Notes: generated from the letters alone by a model not told the origin. Positions 1-11,048 are shown, counted from the first letter of the stretch. The stretch is 64,000 bases of DNA from Pararhizobium gei (GCF_029223885.1 NZ_CP119409.1:398001-462000); one strand, 5' to 3'. Translations and numbers: made by a program.

Positions 1-1544
1 CCCGGAGCGGCCACGTCGTCGGGCTCGAATTGGGCAAGGAAAGCCTCCGCGTCAATATCGGCGGATGTGGGTGGAGGCATGTCGGAAAACTTCCTGTTTC
101 CAGGCTCGTTTGTCTCTCCTTCTGGCAAAAGGCCTGCTTCGGAAGCATCTTTCGGGATTTCGTCAAATACCTGGTCTTGGGTATCCGCCGCAGAAGCATT
201 GCCTGCGATCGTGTTCGTCGGCTGGGCCTGACTGTCAGAGGGAACTGCGTGCGGTTCTACCTCCAGGTCCCATTCGCCAAGGTCTTGCGGTCTGAACCCA
301 TCGACTTCTGGCGACGGTTGGTTGGTGTGGCCCGGGATGTCGGGGAGGCCCGCGAGGTCCGGGAGGCGCGGGAGATCAGGGAGGGAGGCAAGCTGACCGG
401 ACGGACCCCCCGTATTTTCAGTCAAAGACGCTCCATGAACGGCTTGTTCACCCGAAGCGGTTTCATGAGACGGGATCGTCTGACCCAGCACTTCCGCCGC
501 GGTCGCCATGTCCTGCTTATTCACAACCGGGCGTTCTAGGAGCCCGTCTATGGAGGCTGACTGTTGCTGCTCCTCCGGCTGCTCGGTCGTGATGATCGCG
601 TCTGTCGCGGGTGGGGAGTCTGTAGCCTGTTCCAGCTCGATTTCGTAAGCGAGCCGGCTATCGATGTCTCCGGACGCAATTTCCGAAACGAGCGACAAAG
701 CTGCGGCGTCCGCCGCAAGAAAAGCCACTGCAGCCCTCAGGACGGGGAGGGGTTCCTCCTCAATACCTGCGGCGGCCGGAATGGCAAGGTTTTCGGTCCC
801 AAGCTGCAGCGTCGTTCTCGTCGCCTCCGCTTCAGGCGACCGGACGATCGGCATAGTCTGCTCCGAAGAGAAGTTTCCTTTTGCTTCGACGTGACGCGGT
901 GTTGTTTCTCCTGCCACGCCGAAGGCTGCTTTTAACGCCACCTGCAAGGGTTGCGGCCCGGCGGGCAGGGGGAACGCCGCCGGCAATGGCTGCTGGGTTG
1001 ACGGTTGACGGATTGGTATTGGCAGTGACAGTGTGCCTGGCACTGGGCGGGATATGGCCGGCCTGTTTTCTGCCGGTTGCGTCAGCGGTCGAGGCAGTAG
1101 AACCGGCGGCAGCAATCTGTCAGCAAGCCGGGCCGCTTCCACGATGCTCGTGCCCTTGATCGCGTCCACGAGAACTCGAATCGCAATCGTCAGGTTGCGC
1201 TGCCCCAGCTGCTTTTCCAGCGCAAGCCGGGCCGCCGGCGGAAGGGTCTCCAGGAAGACGGCGAGCCGTTTTGTGAAGTCGCGCGGCGTCTCGTGCAGCA
1301 GCGGCGGAAACTTGAGGATTTTCGACAGTGTTTCCAGCAGCCGTGCAAGCGCTTCTTTCGGCAGGGGTTGGCTGCCAATCATCTGGCGGTTTAAAATCTC
1401 CAGGATTTTGAGGATAGCGTCCGACGGGTTAGCGGAGGATCGGGGCGGACGAAGCGTAACGGGGGACGACGTGGTCGCTGCCTGCCGCGCGGGTGTCTGG
1501 ACAGCGACGGCCGAACCGGTGACGGGGAGATGGGGCATGCGCAT
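1..1544 (-). CDS. Proline-rich hypothetical protein, N-terminal part (open at window edge)
   Basis: A reading frame opens at ATG 1544, with GGAG six bases upstream, and stays open to the left edge, so at least 514 codons are present and the C-terminus is missing. Residues of roughly 35-130 form a predicted helical, Leu-rich segment (containing LARLLETLSKILKFPP). The rest is rich in Pro, Ala, Glu and Thr with low complexity, including tandem Leu-Pro-Asp units near base 370 (LPDLPRLPDLAGLPDIP). I see no signal peptide or catalytic motif. A long Pro-rich middle recalls flagellar hook-length control proteins, but that is only a resemblance in composition. Function unknown. The frame is convincing because it has no stop over 1.5 kb and a good ribosome binding site. 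Confidence 0.7.
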   Translation of the reverse strand, partial: MRMPHLPVTGSAVAVQTPARQAATTSSPVTLRPPRSSANPSDAILKILEILNRQMIGSQPLPKEALARLLETLSKILKFPPLLHETPRDFTKRLAVFLETLPPAARLALEKQLGQRNLTIAIRVLVDAIKGTSIVEAARLADRLLPPVLLPRPLTQPAENRPAISRPVPGTLSLPIPIRQPSTQQPLPAAFPLPAGPQPLQVALKAAFGVAGETTPRHVEAKGNFSSEQTMPIVRSPEAEATRTTLQLGTENLAIPAAAGIEEEPLPVLRAAVAFLAADAAALSLVSEIASGDIDSRLAYEIELEQATDSPPATDAIITTEQPEEQQQSASIDGLLERPVVNKQDMATAAEVLGQTIPSHETASGEQAVHGASLTENTGGPSGQLASLPDLPRLPDLAGLPDIPGHTNQPSPEVDGFRPQDLGEWDLEVEPHAVPSDSQAQPTNTIAGNASAADTQDQVFDEIPKDASEAGLLPEGETNEPGNRKFSDMPPPTSADIDAEAFLAQFEPDDVAAP

Positions 1545-1864
1545 CGCGGTCTCCGTCAGGTTCGGTTGAAACAATCCTTTTCGATATCGGGCACCTGCAC
1601 GCGTTGAAGAGGATAGGAGCGCGTCATGCACATGTCTGTTGCTGGCTGCAGCCGAAAATGATCGCCGATCCACATTCGACTCGGCCCGTGATCAAAGATG
1701 ATATTGGGCGGAAAACATTGACAGAATATTAACCATAACGGAGGCCTGGATCGTCTGCCTGCAGGGGGCCGCAATATTCGATGCTTGCCGCCGTTTCGGC
1801 GCTCGCGTACAGCTGGCGAAGGCAGAATGCTGCCGCAGGCTGCTGCAGAGAATAGGCGAAGATC

Positions 1865-3238
1865 ATGTCCAATCTCATTCTCAATACGGACAGCTACAAG
1901 TTCAGCCACTTCCTGCAATATCCGCCCGGAACCTCCGCAATCTCGGCCTATATCGAGAGCCGTGGTCAATATGAGCAGCCCGACGTCCAGTTTTTCGGGC
2001 TCCAGATGTTCCTGAAGGATTATCTCGGCAGGCCCGTATCGCGCGCCGATGTCGAAGAGGCAGAGGCAATCGTGCATGCGCATGGCCAGCCGTTCAATCG
2101 CGAAGGCTGGATGCATATCGTCGATCGGCACGGAGGCTATCTTCCTCTGGCGATCGAAGCGCTTGCCGAGGGTAGCCTGGTCCGGCGCGGCGTGCCCATG
2201 GTGCAGGTCGTGAATACCGATCCGGCTGCGTTCTGGCTCGTATCCCATATCGAGACGGCGCTTTTGCGGGCTGTCTGGTATCCCTCTTCCGTGGCCAGCA
2301 ATGTCCGGAAGGTCAAACGCATCCTTCAGCCGATGCTCGAAAAGACCTGCGACGACCCTGCCGCTGTCCTGCCTCTCATGCTGCACGATTTCGGTGCCCG
2401 CGGCGTTGGTGCGCTGGAACAGGCAGGCCTTGGCGGTGCCGCGCACCTGATCCATTTCCGCGCCACGGATACCATGGCCGGCGTGCTGAATGCGCGGCGT
2501 TGCTACGGCGCTTCCATGGCCGGGATCTCCATGCCCGCTTCGGAACACTCGGCCATGACGGCATGGGGCGTCGATCGGGAGGTCGATGCCTATCGGAACA
2601 TGATAGAGCGTTTTGCCGGCAGCGGCGATTTCGCGGTCGTTTCCGATAGTTTCGACATCGACCATGCCGTTTCGGATGTATGGGGCAGGACATTGCGCGA
2701 CGAGGTGAGAGCCTCCGGCGGACGGCTCTTCATCCGGCCCGATAGCGGCGACCCGATCGAAACGCCGGTGCATGTCATCAAGCAGCTCGACTACCGCTTC
2801 GGCTCGACCTTGAACGGCAAGGGGTACAAGGTTCTGGACAAATCCGTGCGCGTTTTGCAGGGAGACGGTGTTTCCAATGCCGATGTCAGCCAGATTCTCG
2901 GCCGGCTGGAAGCGTTCGGCTTTTCTGCCGAAAATATCCGCTTCGGCATGGGAAGCAGCCTTCTGCAGAAGGTAAACCGGGATACCTATTCCTTTGCCAT
3001 GAAGACAAATGCGCGGCAGGACGATCAAGGCCATTGGCATGACGTGTTCAAACGTCCCGCTACGATGAACGTCAAGGCGTCGAAAGCCGGTCGCCAGGCC
3101 GTGGTAGAGGGGCCAAGTGGACTGGAGGCTGTCCGGCTGGATGAGCTGAAGGCCCGTTATAATCATCTCCAGCCGGTCTGGCGCGATGGCGCGCTTCTGA
3201 AGGACTGGAATTTCGAGGAAATTCGCGCCCGGGCGTGA
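1865..3238 (+). CDS. nadV: Nicotinamide/nicotinate phosphoribosyltransferase (NAMPT type)
   Basis: 457 aa, the usual length for bacterial NAMPT-like enzymes. These enzymes join nicotinamide with PRPP to make NMN and so salvage NAD in the cytoplasm. Recognisable family blocks are the N-terminal LNTDSYKFSHF, HDFGARGVG near residue 174, RPDSGDP near 291 (PRPP/phosphate contact) and GMGSSLLQKVNRDT near 361. The start ATG 1865 gives the family N-terminus directly. The gene stands alone after a 320-bp spacer from the divergent gene at its left. NAD metabolism is also represented nearby by nadD (4452-5075), though not in the same operon. Whether it prefers nicotinamide or nicotinate cannot be read from sequence alone. 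Confidence 0.88.
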   Translation: MSNLILNTDSYKFSHFLQYPPGTSAISAYIESRGQYEQPDVQFFGLQMFLKDYLGRPVSRADVEEAEAIVHAHGQPFNREGWMHIVDRHGGYLPLAIEALAEGSLVRRGVPMVQVVNTDPAAFWLVSHIETALLRAVWYPSSVASNVRKVKRILQPMLEKTCDDPAAVLPLMLHDFGARGVGALEQAGLGGAAHLIHFRATDTMAGVLNARRCYGASMAGISMPASEHSAMTAWGVDREVDAYRNMIERFAGSGDFAVVSDSFDIDHAVSDVWGRTLRDEVRASGGRLFIRPDSGDPIETPVHVIKQLDYRFGSTLNGKGYKVLDKSVRVLQGDGVSNADVSQILGRLEAFGFSAENIRFGMGSSLLQKVNRDTYSFAMKTNARQDDQGHWHDVFKRPATMNVKASKAGRQAVVEGPSGLEAVRLDELKARYNHLQPVWRDGALLKDWNFEEIRARA

Positions 3239-3311
3239 AGGCCTTGCGGCTTGCGGTACCGTGCCCCATCTTTTCAGCGCATTGAGTTGAGACTTGAATT
3301 GGAGTGTCGAG

Positions 3312-3644
3312 ATGACGGTTCGCCCGCCGCAATCCCTGTCGCATTCTTTTTCCAGGGAGAGCAGCCTCAACCTTCTGGAATACGAGATGATGTCCGAGCG
3401 CGCCGACGCGCTTGGCCGGCACGGCTTGAAAGTGGAAAAGGCCATAGCGGCGCTGAGTGCGCTTGCCGACAGTGCCACGTCGCCGGACCGGCGGGAGGCA
3501 CTGCTGAATGCCGCCGCCGACGAGGTATGGGCCTTCTTCATTCAGAGGGAAATCTGCGGCCTGCGCTCGAACCGCGATGCCGTCGAGAGATATGGCATTC
3601 CAAAGGAGGTGCTGGCTCGACTAGGCGTAGTTCGTAAGTCTTGA
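3312..3644 (+). CDS. Small DUF6665-like protein
   Basis: 110 aa from ATG 3312, chosen because GGAG lies seven bases upstream; a TTG at 3294 would add six residues. It resembles the rhizobial DUF6665 family: a conserved LEYEM block near residue 22, a helical middle, and QREICGLR plus YGIPKEVLARLG at the C-terminus. Predicted mostly helical and cytoplasmic. No function is known for the family. It lies 73 bp after the NAMPT gene on the same strand and could be cotranscribed. The family name is from memory of its motifs; the gene itself is secure. Confidence 0.7.
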   Translation: MTVRPPQSLSHSFSRESSLNLLEYEMMSERADALGRHGLKVEKAIAALSALADSATSPDRREALLNAAADEVWAFFIQREICGLRSNRDAVERYGIPKEVLARLGVVRKS

Positions 3645-3915
3645 CGCACAAAATCGTAAGCGGCACTTGCCCCAGGATGCAGGCCACCATAGTGCTTGGA
3701 CTAATGTGGGCGGGCCGACGTTACATTCCCGGTTCTCTCCCGGTTTACGGCCAGAAAACTCGGCGAACTCCAGCCGTCAAAAACGAACAGCGTCCGCCGC
3801 TCGCTCGTGACTCACCGTACCCATCCCGGGGACACGGACGTCTTAATTCTTCCCGCCGCGCGGGCACATGCTACAAGCCTACCGCGACGTGTCAGCCGTC
3901 GTGGCTTGCCGGATG
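3645..3915. other. Convergent intergenic spacer, 271 bp
   Basis: Lies between the plus-strand DUF6665-like gene and the minus-strand rsfS. I found no supportable gene here. In many rhizobia rlmH follows rsfS; no rlmH reading frame is present in this spacer. Confidence 0.5.
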
Positions 3916-4365
3916 TCAGTGCCGCGTGCTGTCTTCCATATCCGGCGCAGCCCACATCTTTTCGATGTTGTAGAACTCGCGGATTTCGGGGCGGAAGACG
4001 TGGATGATGATGTCGCCGCTGTCGATCAATACCCAGTCGCCGGTTTCCAGTCCTTCGACGCGGGCGTTGCCATGGCCCTCGTCCTTCAGGTCGGTCACCA
4101 GATGATCGGCGATCGCCATCACATGCCTGCTGGAGCGCCCGGAGACGACGACCATATAGTCTCCCAGCGCCGATTTTCCGGCAATGTCGATGGTGACGAT
4201 ATCTTCTGCCTTGGAGTCCTCGAGACTGCCGAGAACCAGGTTAAGAGCACGGGTAGCGGCTTCGTCGCTACGATCCGGGCTTTGCGGGAAAATGCGTGTC
4301 ACATTTCCCTTCGCGTGTACTGTTGTCAGGGGTTTTCCTTTCCAGGTAAACAGAACAGGCACCAC
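3916..4365 (-). CDS. rsfS: Ribosomal silencing factor RsfS
   Basis: Up to 149 aa. RsfS (Oligomerization domain family) binds ribosomal protein L14 and blocks joining of the ribosomal subunits when nutrients are short. The family core is clear: LGSLEDSKAEDIVTIDIAGKS, DYMVVVSGRSSRHVMAIADH, the Gly-Leu-Glu block GLETGDWVLIDSGD and the terminal HVFRPEIREFYNIEKMW. The start is uncertain: GTG 4365 opens the frame, but initiation further in (CTG preceding TTVHAKG, or GTG at VTRIFPQ) would give a length closer to the usual 115-135 aa. It is the last gene of the obgE-proB-proA-nadD-rsfS block, 86 bp after nadD. Confidence 0.9.
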   Translation of the reverse strand: MVPVLFTWKGKPLTTVHAKGNVTRIFPQSPDRSDEAATRALNLVLGSLEDSKAEDIVTIDIAGKSALGDYMVVVSGRSSRHVMAIADHLVTDLKDEGHGNARVEGLETGDWVLIDSGDIIIHVFRPEIREFYNIEKMWAAPDMEDSTRH

Positions 4366-4451
4366 GACTCGAAACGTAACCGAGCCGCTACACCAAATGT
4401 AGGCATCAATGGGTTAATGTTTCAAGAGGCCGATTGATGAAATCATGCCGG

Positions 4452-5075
4452 TCACAGGTCAGGATCAGCCCGCAGCGCGGTTGAACTCAACGGCGAGCGG
4501 GGGCCGTGAATGAAGGTCCAGGCGGGAGCCTTGCGCCAGGCAAGGCCAGCGGCATGCGCCTCATCGACACGCGCATAATCGAAAGTCTTCGCCATTTTCG
4601 ACGATAGATAGGACAAGGTTGCACCGGGCCGGTCGATGACGGCGATCGGGAAGGTGCGGGCGATCTTCTGCCAGTCCTGCCACAGGTGGAAATTCTCAAG
4701 ATTATCGGCGCCCATAATCCAGACGAACCGAATACCCCGGTTCAGCTCGCGGATTCTGTCGAGTGTTCGTGCCGTGTAGCTCTGGCCGAGCCTCCGTTCG
4801 AACGCGGTTACCTTAATGCGAGGATCGCCTGCGATCGCTTCGCTCAACCGAATCCTTTCCGAAAGCGGCGCCAGCTGCCTGCGGCTTTTCAAGGGATTGC
4901 CCGGCGTCACCATCCACCAGAGTTGTTGCAGTCCGAGACGGCGCAGGGCGATATCGGCCACCAGAACATGGCCGTCATGCGGCGGGTTGAACGACCCGCC
5001 GAACAGACCGACCGTCATGCCGCTCTCGACATGCGGCATTCTGAGATATTCCGGATCGACCCTGTCGCCAAGCAC
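4452..5075 (-). CDS. nadD: Nicotinate-nucleotide adenylyltransferase
   Basis: 207 aa from GTG 5075, which directly follows the proA stop; an internal ATG at MPHVESG would remove 12 residues. NadD transfers AMP from ATP to nicotinate mononucleotide in NAD synthesis. Nucleotidyltransferase motifs are visible: GLFGGSFNPPHDGH near residues 23-36 (the (H/T)xGH-type ATP site), MVTPGNPLK, WIMGADNLENFHLW and SPLSSTALR (ISSTxxR type) at the C-terminus. It sits between proA and rsfS, the arrangement common in rhizobia. Confidence 0.95.
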   Translation of the reverse strand: MLGDRVDPEYLRMPHVESGMTVGLFGGSFNPPHDGHVLVADIALRRLGLQQLWWMVTPGNPLKSRRQLAPLSERIRLSEAIAGDPRIKVTAFERRLGQSYTARTLDRIRELNRGIRFVWIMGADNLENFHLWQDWQKIARTFPIAVIDRPGATLSYLSSKMAKTFDYARVDEAHAAGLAWRKAPAWTFIHGPRSPLSSTALRADPDL

Positions 5076-6356
5076 TTACGGCCGTACCTGACCCGTGCCG
5101 CGCACCCGGTATTTGAACGAGGTCAACTGCTCGACGCCGACGGGACCGCGCGCATGCATCTTTCCCGTGGCAATTCCGATCTCGCCGCCCATGCCGAATT
5201 CTCCTCCGTCTGCAAATTGCGTCGAGGCATTGTGCAGGAGAATTGCGGAATCGACCTCAGCGAAGAAACGCTCGGCGACCGCCGGATCTTCGGCAATGAC
5301 CGCTTCCGTATGAGACGAGGACCATTCGGCGATATGGCTGATCGCGCCGGAGATTCCATCGACCAGCGTCGCCGAAATGATCGCGTCGAGATATTCCGTC
5401 GCCCAGTCTTCCTCGGTCGCGGCGATCAGGCCCGGCACGATGGCCTGGATCTCTGCGCTGGCGCGGACTTCGCAGCGGGCATCGCGCAAGGCAGCGATCA
5501 GCGGCGCGACGAACACGTCCTTGGCATTCCTGTCGATCAGCAGCGTTTCCGCTGAACCGCAAATGCCGGTGCGCCGCATCTTGGCGTTCACAACGATCCG
5601 CTTTGCCATGTCGAGATTGGCCGAGGCATCGACATAGACATGGCAAAGCCCCTCGAGATGGGCAAAGACCGGGACACGCGCTTCGTTCTGGACGCGGGCA
5701 ACCAGGCTTTTTCCACCGCGCGGCACGATGACGTCGATCGCGCCGCCGAGCCCGGTCAGCATCGCACCGACAGCGGAACGATCGGCCACGGGAACCATCT
5801 GGATCGCATGTTCCGGAAGGCCGGCATCCTTGAGACCCATGACGAGGCAGGCATGGATAGCCTGCGACGAATGCAGGCTGTCGGATCCGCCGCGCAGGAT
5901 AACCGCATTTCCCGCCTTGAGGCAAAGCGCTCCGGCATCGGCCGTCACATTGGGGCGACTTTCATAGATGACGCCGATGACGCCGAGCGGCGTGCGAACC
6001 CGCTCGATGTGCAAACCGTTCGGACGGTCCCATTCGGCGATGATATCGCCAACCGGATCCGGCAGGTCGGCGATTGCCCGAATGGCATTGGCCATATCGA
6101 GAATTCGGGATTCCGACAGGCTCAGACGATCGATGAAGGAGGCAGCGACACCGGTTTCGCGGGCATTTTCGAGATCGAGCGCATTCGCCGAAAGGATGGC
6201 TTCCTTGCGCGCCGCGATATGGTTTGCCATGCCGACGAGTGCTGCATGCTTCCGCTCGGCCGACGCCGTCGCCAATGGCCGGCTGGCGGCAAGGGCCTGT
6301 CGGCCGATCCCGGACATCAATTCCTGGATTTCTTTTTTCCTGATGTCGTCAAGCAT
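5076..6356 (-). CDS. proA: Glutamate-5-semialdehyde dehydrogenase (gamma-glutamyl phosphate reductase)
   Basis: 426 aa, the normal length. ProA reduces gamma-glutamyl phosphate to glutamate-5-semialdehyde, the second step of proline synthesis. Aldehyde-dehydrogenase-fold motifs are present: [39 protein letters not shown], and the catalytic cysteine in [13 protein letters not shown] near residue 265. C-terminal [21 protein letters not shown] is the family signature. The start ATG 6356 overlaps the end of proB by 8 bp, so the two are translationally coupled. Confidence 0.97.
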   Translation of the reverse strand: MLDDIRKKEIQELMSGIGRQALAASRPLATASAERKHAALVGMANHIAARKEAILSANALDLENARETGVAASFIDRLSLSESRILDMANAIRAIADLPDPVGDIIAEWDRPNGLHIERVRTPLGVIGVIYESRPNVTADAGALCLKAGNAVILRGGSDSLHSSQAIHACLVMGLKDAGLPEHAIQMVPVADRSAVGAMLTGLGGAIDVIVPRGGKSLVARVQNEARVPVFAHLEGLCHVYVDASANLDMAKRIVVNAKMRRTGICGSAETLLIDRNAKDVFVAPLIAALRDARCEVRASAEIQAIVPGLIAATEEDWATEYLDAIISATLVDGISGAISHIAEWSSSHTEAVIAEDPAVAERFFAEVDSAILLHNASTQFADGGEFGMGGEIGIATGKMHARGPVGVEQLTSFKYRVRGTGQVRP

Positions 6357-7515
6357 GGGCGTCCCTCTTCACCATATCCGTTTCGCGCCTTGCCGCAGTC
6401 ATGACCATGTCATCCCTGTGCACCATCGCAGCCCGGCCGGCATAGCCGAGGATGGTGGCAATCTCGCCCGATTTCCGGCCTGCGATCTGGCGCGCCTCGT
6501 CCGCATCGTAGCCGGCAAGGCCACGAGCGATCTCGCGTCCGTCCGTACCGATGATGGCGATCGTGTCGCCCCGGCTGAAGCCGCCGGTGACCTGCCGGAC
6601 ACCTGCCGGAAGCAGGCTCTTGCCGGATTGCAACGCTGTCTCCGCACCGGCATCCACAGCAAGGCTGCCTGATGGCAGCAACTGCCCGGCGATCCAGGTC
6701 TTGCGTGCCGTAACGGGCGAGGCCGAGGGCGCGAACCAGGAAGAGCGAGCCCCTGCGGCGATGGCCGACAGCGGATGATCGACCTTGCCGGAAGCGATGA
6801 TCATCGCACAACCCGCCCCGGTGGCGATCTTGCCCGCATCGATCTTCGTGCGCATCCCGCCACGCGACAATTCCGAGGCGGCACCTCCCGCCATGGCTTC
6901 GATTTCCGGGGTGATTTCCACGATCGTTTCGAGAAACCGGGCATCCGGATCAAGATGTGGTGGCGCCGTATAGAGCCCGTCTATATCGGACAGCAGCACA
7001 AGAAGGTCGGCACCCGTCATCGTCGCGACGCGGGCGGCCAGCCGGTCGTTGTCGCCATAGCGGATTTCGGTCGTGGCCACCGTGTCGTTCTCGTTGATGA
7101 TCGGCACCGCCCGCATTTTGAGAAGCTGGCTGATCGTCGCACGGGCATTGAGATAGCGGCGGCGCTCTTCGGTGTCGCCCAGCGTCAGCAGAATCTGGCC
7201 GGCGACGATGTCATCGCGGGACAGGCTTTCGGACCAGGCGCGGGCAAGAGCGATCTGCCCGACCGCCGCCGCCGCCTGGCTTTCCTCCAGTTTCAGTGCC
7301 CCCGATGCAAGATCCAGCACCGAGCGCCCCAGCGCAATGGCGCCGGAAGACACCACAAGCACGTCAACGCCTTTGGCCCTCAGGCCTGCAATATCCGCGC
7401 ACATGGCATCCAGCCAGGACTTTCTCAAGCCGGCCTTCCGATCGACGAGCAAGGCCGAGCCGATCTTGATCACAATCCGGCGGTATTTTTCCAGCGGTTT
7501 GCGGGTGGCGGCCAT
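6349..7515 (-). CDS. proB: Glutamate 5-kinase
   Basis: 388 aa from ATG 7515 ([19 protein letters not shown]); the frame is open to 7551 but that extension lacks family similarity. ProB phosphorylates glutamate as the first, feedback-regulated step of proline synthesis. An amino-acid kinase domain ([56 protein letters not shown]) is followed by a C-terminal PUA domain from about residue 280 ([23 protein letters not shown]). One base separates its start from the obgE stop, which indicates one operon. Confidence 0.96.
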   Translation of the reverse strand: MAATRKPLEKYRRIVIKIGSALLVDRKAGLRKSWLDAMCADIAGLRAKGVDVLVVSSGAIALGRSVLDLASGALKLEESQAAAAVGQIALARAWSESLSRDDIVAGQILLTLGDTEERRRYLNARATISQLLKMRAVPIINENDTVATTEIRYGDNDRLAARVATMTGADLLVLLSDIDGLYTAPPHLDPDARFLETIVEITPEIEAMAGGAASELSRGGMRTKIDAGKIATGAGCAMIIASGKVDHPLSAIAAGARSSWFAPSASPVTARKTWIAGQLLPSGSLAVDAGAETALQSGKSLLPAGVRQVTGGFSRGDTIAIIGTDGREIARGLAGYDADEARQIAGRKSGEIATILGYAGRAAMVHRDDMVMTAARRETDMVKRDAHA

Positions 7516-7516
7516 G

Positions 7517-8599
<1,083 letters not shown>

Positions 8600-8711
8600 T
8601 CAAAGATTATCGTGATCGGAAGCTGCGGCAGCGCTTTGGCATCGGCTACCTTCACGCATGCACTTCCCGGTGGCGAAGATCCGCGGCAATCGCACCGCGG
8701 ATCGTCCATTC

Positions 8712-9293
8712 TCATGGCCTGCGCAGCTTTTCTGCGGTGAGGCGCGTCTCGATATGGCTTACCATGCCGTTGCGCGCCATCGCATAGATTTGCGAGCAGC
8801 CGGTGATCTCGAAACCGAGCTTCTCCTGCAGCCTCAGCGAGCCCGCATTGTCGGCAAAAACCCCGGAATGCAGCACGGTGCCGGGCATGCGCCGGAAAAA
8901 CGGCTCGACGGCTGCATGGACCGCCTCGCTTGCATAACCGCGTCCCCAATGCTGGCGATTGAGCCAATAGCCCAGGTGCCATTGCCCATGCCGCAGTTCG
9001 ATGCCGACGCAGCCGATATGGCCATCGTCGTTTGCGGTGATCGCCATGATCCAGCCGGCAACGAGCCCCGATCTCTGGCGGACAAGCCAGTCGAGCGCGT
9101 CCTGCCGGTGATAGGGCGCCGACACCCGCGCCAGCATGCGTGACACTTGATAGTCACCGAGCGACTGCGCAATCGCATCCGCATCGGACAACCGGTGCGG
9201 GCGCAAAATCAGCCGTTCGGTATTGATGACCGGGCAGGGACCTGGACCGGGGCGAAGCGCAAGGCTTGGACGTTCCTGCAAAAGCGCGGTCAT
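8712..9293 (-). CDS. GNAT family N-acetyltransferase (RimJ/RimL-like)
   Basis: 193 aa. It carries the GNAT fold of the RimJ/RimL type: TERLILRPHRLSDADAIAQS at the N-terminus, a central HIGCVGIELRHGQWHLGYWL and the acetyl-CoA loop region QHWGRGYASEAVHA, then VLHSGVFADNAGSLRLQEKLGFE. Such enzymes acetylate the N-terminus or side chain of proteins or small molecules; the substrate is unknown. Its start overlaps the end of the next acetyltransferase gene by 4 bp, so the pair is cotranscribed and probably arose by duplication. Confidence 0.9.
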   Translation of the reverse strand: MTALLQERPSLALRPGPGPCPVINTERLILRPHRLSDADAIAQSLGDYQVSRMLARVSAPYHRQDALDWLVRQRSGLVAGWIMAITANDDGHIGCVGIELRHGQWHLGYWLNRQHWGRGYASEAVHAAVEPFFRRMPGTVLHSGVFADNAGSLRLQEKLGFEITGCSQIYAMARNGMVSHIETRLTAEKLRRP

Positions 9294-9835
9294 CTGAGGC
9301 CTCCCCAGCTGCGCAACGACATCCAGGTCTTGCGGTCGAGCCTATACCATTCGACCGACATCATGCCGCCGAGGGCGAGGCTCCCCACCATGCCGGAGCC
9401 CTGGAACTGGAAGCCACATTTCTGGATGACCCGCCGCGACGCGATGTTCATGACCCGGCAACGGGCATCGATCTGGTCGATATCGCGCGTGCGGAAGGCC
9501 ATGTCCGTCAGGGCTTGCGCCGCTTCGGTGGCATAACCCTTGTTCCAGTGCGGCTCGCCCAGCCAATAGCCGAGTTCCGCCGTCTTGCCATCGGGATGCG
9601 GTTCGATACCACAGCAGCCGAGGAATGCGCCATTATCCGCTTTGGTTATCGCATAGACGCACTTGCCAATCGCGCCCGTCTTCGTACGGCGTACGAAATC
9701 CGCAGCATCGGCCACCGTGTACGGGTGCGGCATGCGCGAAACCATGGTGGCGATATTGGCATTGTTGGCAAGATGGGCAAGGGCGTCGATATCGTCTTCG
9801 TGGGGAGCCCGCAAAACGAGCCTGGGCGATAACAA
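9290..9835 (-). CDS. GNAT family N-acetyltransferase (RimJ/RimL-like), second copy
   Basis: 181 aa. RimJ/RimL-type GNAT: SPRLVLRAPHEDDIDAL, then FLGCCGIEPHPDGKTAELGYWL and the acetyl-CoA loop PHWNKGYATEAAQAL, ending with CRVMNIASRRVIQKCGFQ. The only in-frame start before the domain is TTG 9835; no ATG or GTG lies between it and the upstream stop. A strong hairpin terminator upstream (9959-9995) separates the gene from rpmA. Substrate unknown. Confidence 0.85.
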   Translation of the reverse strand: MLSPRLVLRAPHEDDIDALAHLANNANIATMVSRMPHPYTVADAADFVRRTKTGAIGKCVYAITKADNGAFLGCCGIEPHPDGKTAELGYWLGEPHWNKGYATEAAQALTDMAFRTRDIDQIDARCRVMNIASRRVIQKCGFQFQGSGMVGSLALGGMMSVEWYRLDRKTWMSLRSWGGLR

Positions 9836-9958
9836 TATCGGGCAATCGGTCCTTGACCGTTCCGGCCTCAGCCGTTCCTCCGGCGAGGTCGATATGGAAG
9901 ACCGGGATTAGTCTTCCCTCAACAATTCGGTTTGCATGGTCCGTCCTCCAAGACGTGA

Positions 9959-9995
9959 AAAAGGGGAGATTGGGTATCGCCCCATCTCCCCTTTT
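9959..9995 (-). terminator. Rho-independent terminator of rplU-rpmA
   Basis: AAAAGGGGAGAT at 9959-9970 pairs with ATCTCCCCTTTT at 9984-9995. The stem is flanked by A- and T-tracts, so it can stop transcription in both directions. It lies about 70 bp beyond the rpmA stop. Confidence 0.8.
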
Positions 9996-10063
9996 GATCT
10001 TGGCCTGAACGGTCAGCGTCAGCCGGGTCGATGAGACGCCGGCTGTTTTAGAGCGCTACCGGC

Positions 10064-10333
10064 TTATTCCGCTGCTTCGGCTTTCGGCATCACAGACACG
10101 TACACGCGGCCATTGGCCTTCGTACGGTAGTTCACGTTACCGGCCGTAAGCGCAAAAATGGTGTGGTCCTTGCCGAGGCCGACATTGGCGCCCGGATGCC
10201 ACTGGGTTCCGCGCTGACGCAGGATAATGTTGCCCGGAATGACGACTTCGCCACCGAACTTCTTCACGCCGAGGCGCTTGGACTGCGAATCGCGACCGTT
10301 GCGCGAGGAACCGCCAGCTTTTTTATGTGCCAT
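10064..10333 (-). CDS. rpmA: 50S ribosomal protein L27
   Basis: 89 aa, normal length. The N-terminus [16 protein letters not shown] and the block [17 protein letters not shown] are diagnostic for L27, whose N-terminal tail reaches the peptidyl-transferase centre. It follows rplU by 33 bp and shares its promoter. Confidence 0.98.
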   Translation of the reverse strand: MAHKKAGGSSRNGRDSQSKRLGVKKFGGEVVIPGNIILRQRGTQWHPGANVGLGKDHTIFALTAGNVNYRTKANGRVYVSVMPKAEAAE

Positions 10334-10366
10334 GGATGTTCTCCTTTAAACCTTGGATCCGTTTTC

Positions 10367-10744
10367 TCAGTTTGCGGCTTCAGCGGCAGCGTCGTCGGAC
10401 TTCTTGGAAGCCTTCTTCGCCTTCGCGCCGGCAACAGCAGCGATGTCCAAGATGCGGACAGTCGTGTTGTGCTGGCGGTGGCCGCGGGTGCGCTTCGAGT
10501 TCTGGCGGCGACGCTTCTTGAAGGCGATGACCTTCTTGGCGCGACCATGTTCCACAACTTCGGCGCTGACAACGGCACCTTCGACAAACGGAGCGCCGAT
10601 GGTTGCATCGGCGCCAACGCCGACCATCAGGATCTCGGTGAATTCAATCTTGTCGCCTGCGGCGCCTTCCAATTTTTCAATCGTCAGAACGTCGTTGGCT
10701 GCCACGCGGTACTGTTTACCGCCGGTCTTGATGACTGCGAACAT
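10367..10744 (-). CDS. rplU: 50S ribosomal protein L21
   Basis: 125 aa from ATG 10744 ([14 protein letters not shown]). The frame is open further upstream to 10897 but that stretch overlaps the leader. L21 binds 23S rRNA. The C-terminus has a Lys/Ala-rich tail after [15 protein letters not shown], as is usual in alphaproteobacteria. It is the first gene of rplU-rpmA. Confidence 0.98.
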   Translation of the reverse strand: MFAVIKTGGKQYRVAANDVLTIEKLEGAAGDKIEFTEILMVGVGADATIGAPFVEGAVVSAEVVEHGRAKKVIAFKKRRRQNSKRTRGHRQHNTTVRILDIAAVAGAKAKKASKKSDDAAAEAAN

Positions 10745-10913
10745 TTTATATCCTTTCATGTTCGTTCCGGCTCTCCGCCAAAGCGGGGCCGTCTTTTTCT
10801 TCAGTCGGACTTGAGCAGACCGGTGCGAGCGCTGTCGCTTTCCGTATCCACCGGTGAACGGGCACAAAATATACCCGGCGCGGTGAGGACAAGCCACACC
10901 ACTTCAGTGGCGC

Positions 10914-10942
10914 GAATTACGGCAAGTCCACACAACTGTCAA
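10914..10942 (-). promoter_or_regulatory. Sigma-70-type promoter of rplU-rpmA
   Basis: On the minus strand TTGACA (10937-10942) and TAATTC (10914-10919) are 17 bp apart. Transcription would begin near 10907, leaving a leader of about 160 nt before rplU. Confidence 0.65.
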
Positions 10943-11048
10943 GATCGAAGATCATGGTTGCCACCAAATTCCCATTGCCAGCCCCTTGTCACACGGCAAA
11001 ACTGCCGCTATGAACCCGACGCGCTCAACAGCGCAGACCAGTTCATCC

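Noticed and set aside
1718..1746. TTGACA upstream of the NAMPT gene as a promoter
   Set aside because: No acceptable -10 element lies 16-18 bp downstream.
1556..3541. 661-codon open frame on the minus strand
   Set aside because: It lies opposite the NAMPT gene, lacks any family similarity and has the composition of an antisense shadow in G+C-rich DNA.
10745..10897. Longer N-terminus for L21
   Set aside because: The extension is not found in the family and lies downstream of the promoter in the leader; [14 protein letters not shown] is the standard start.
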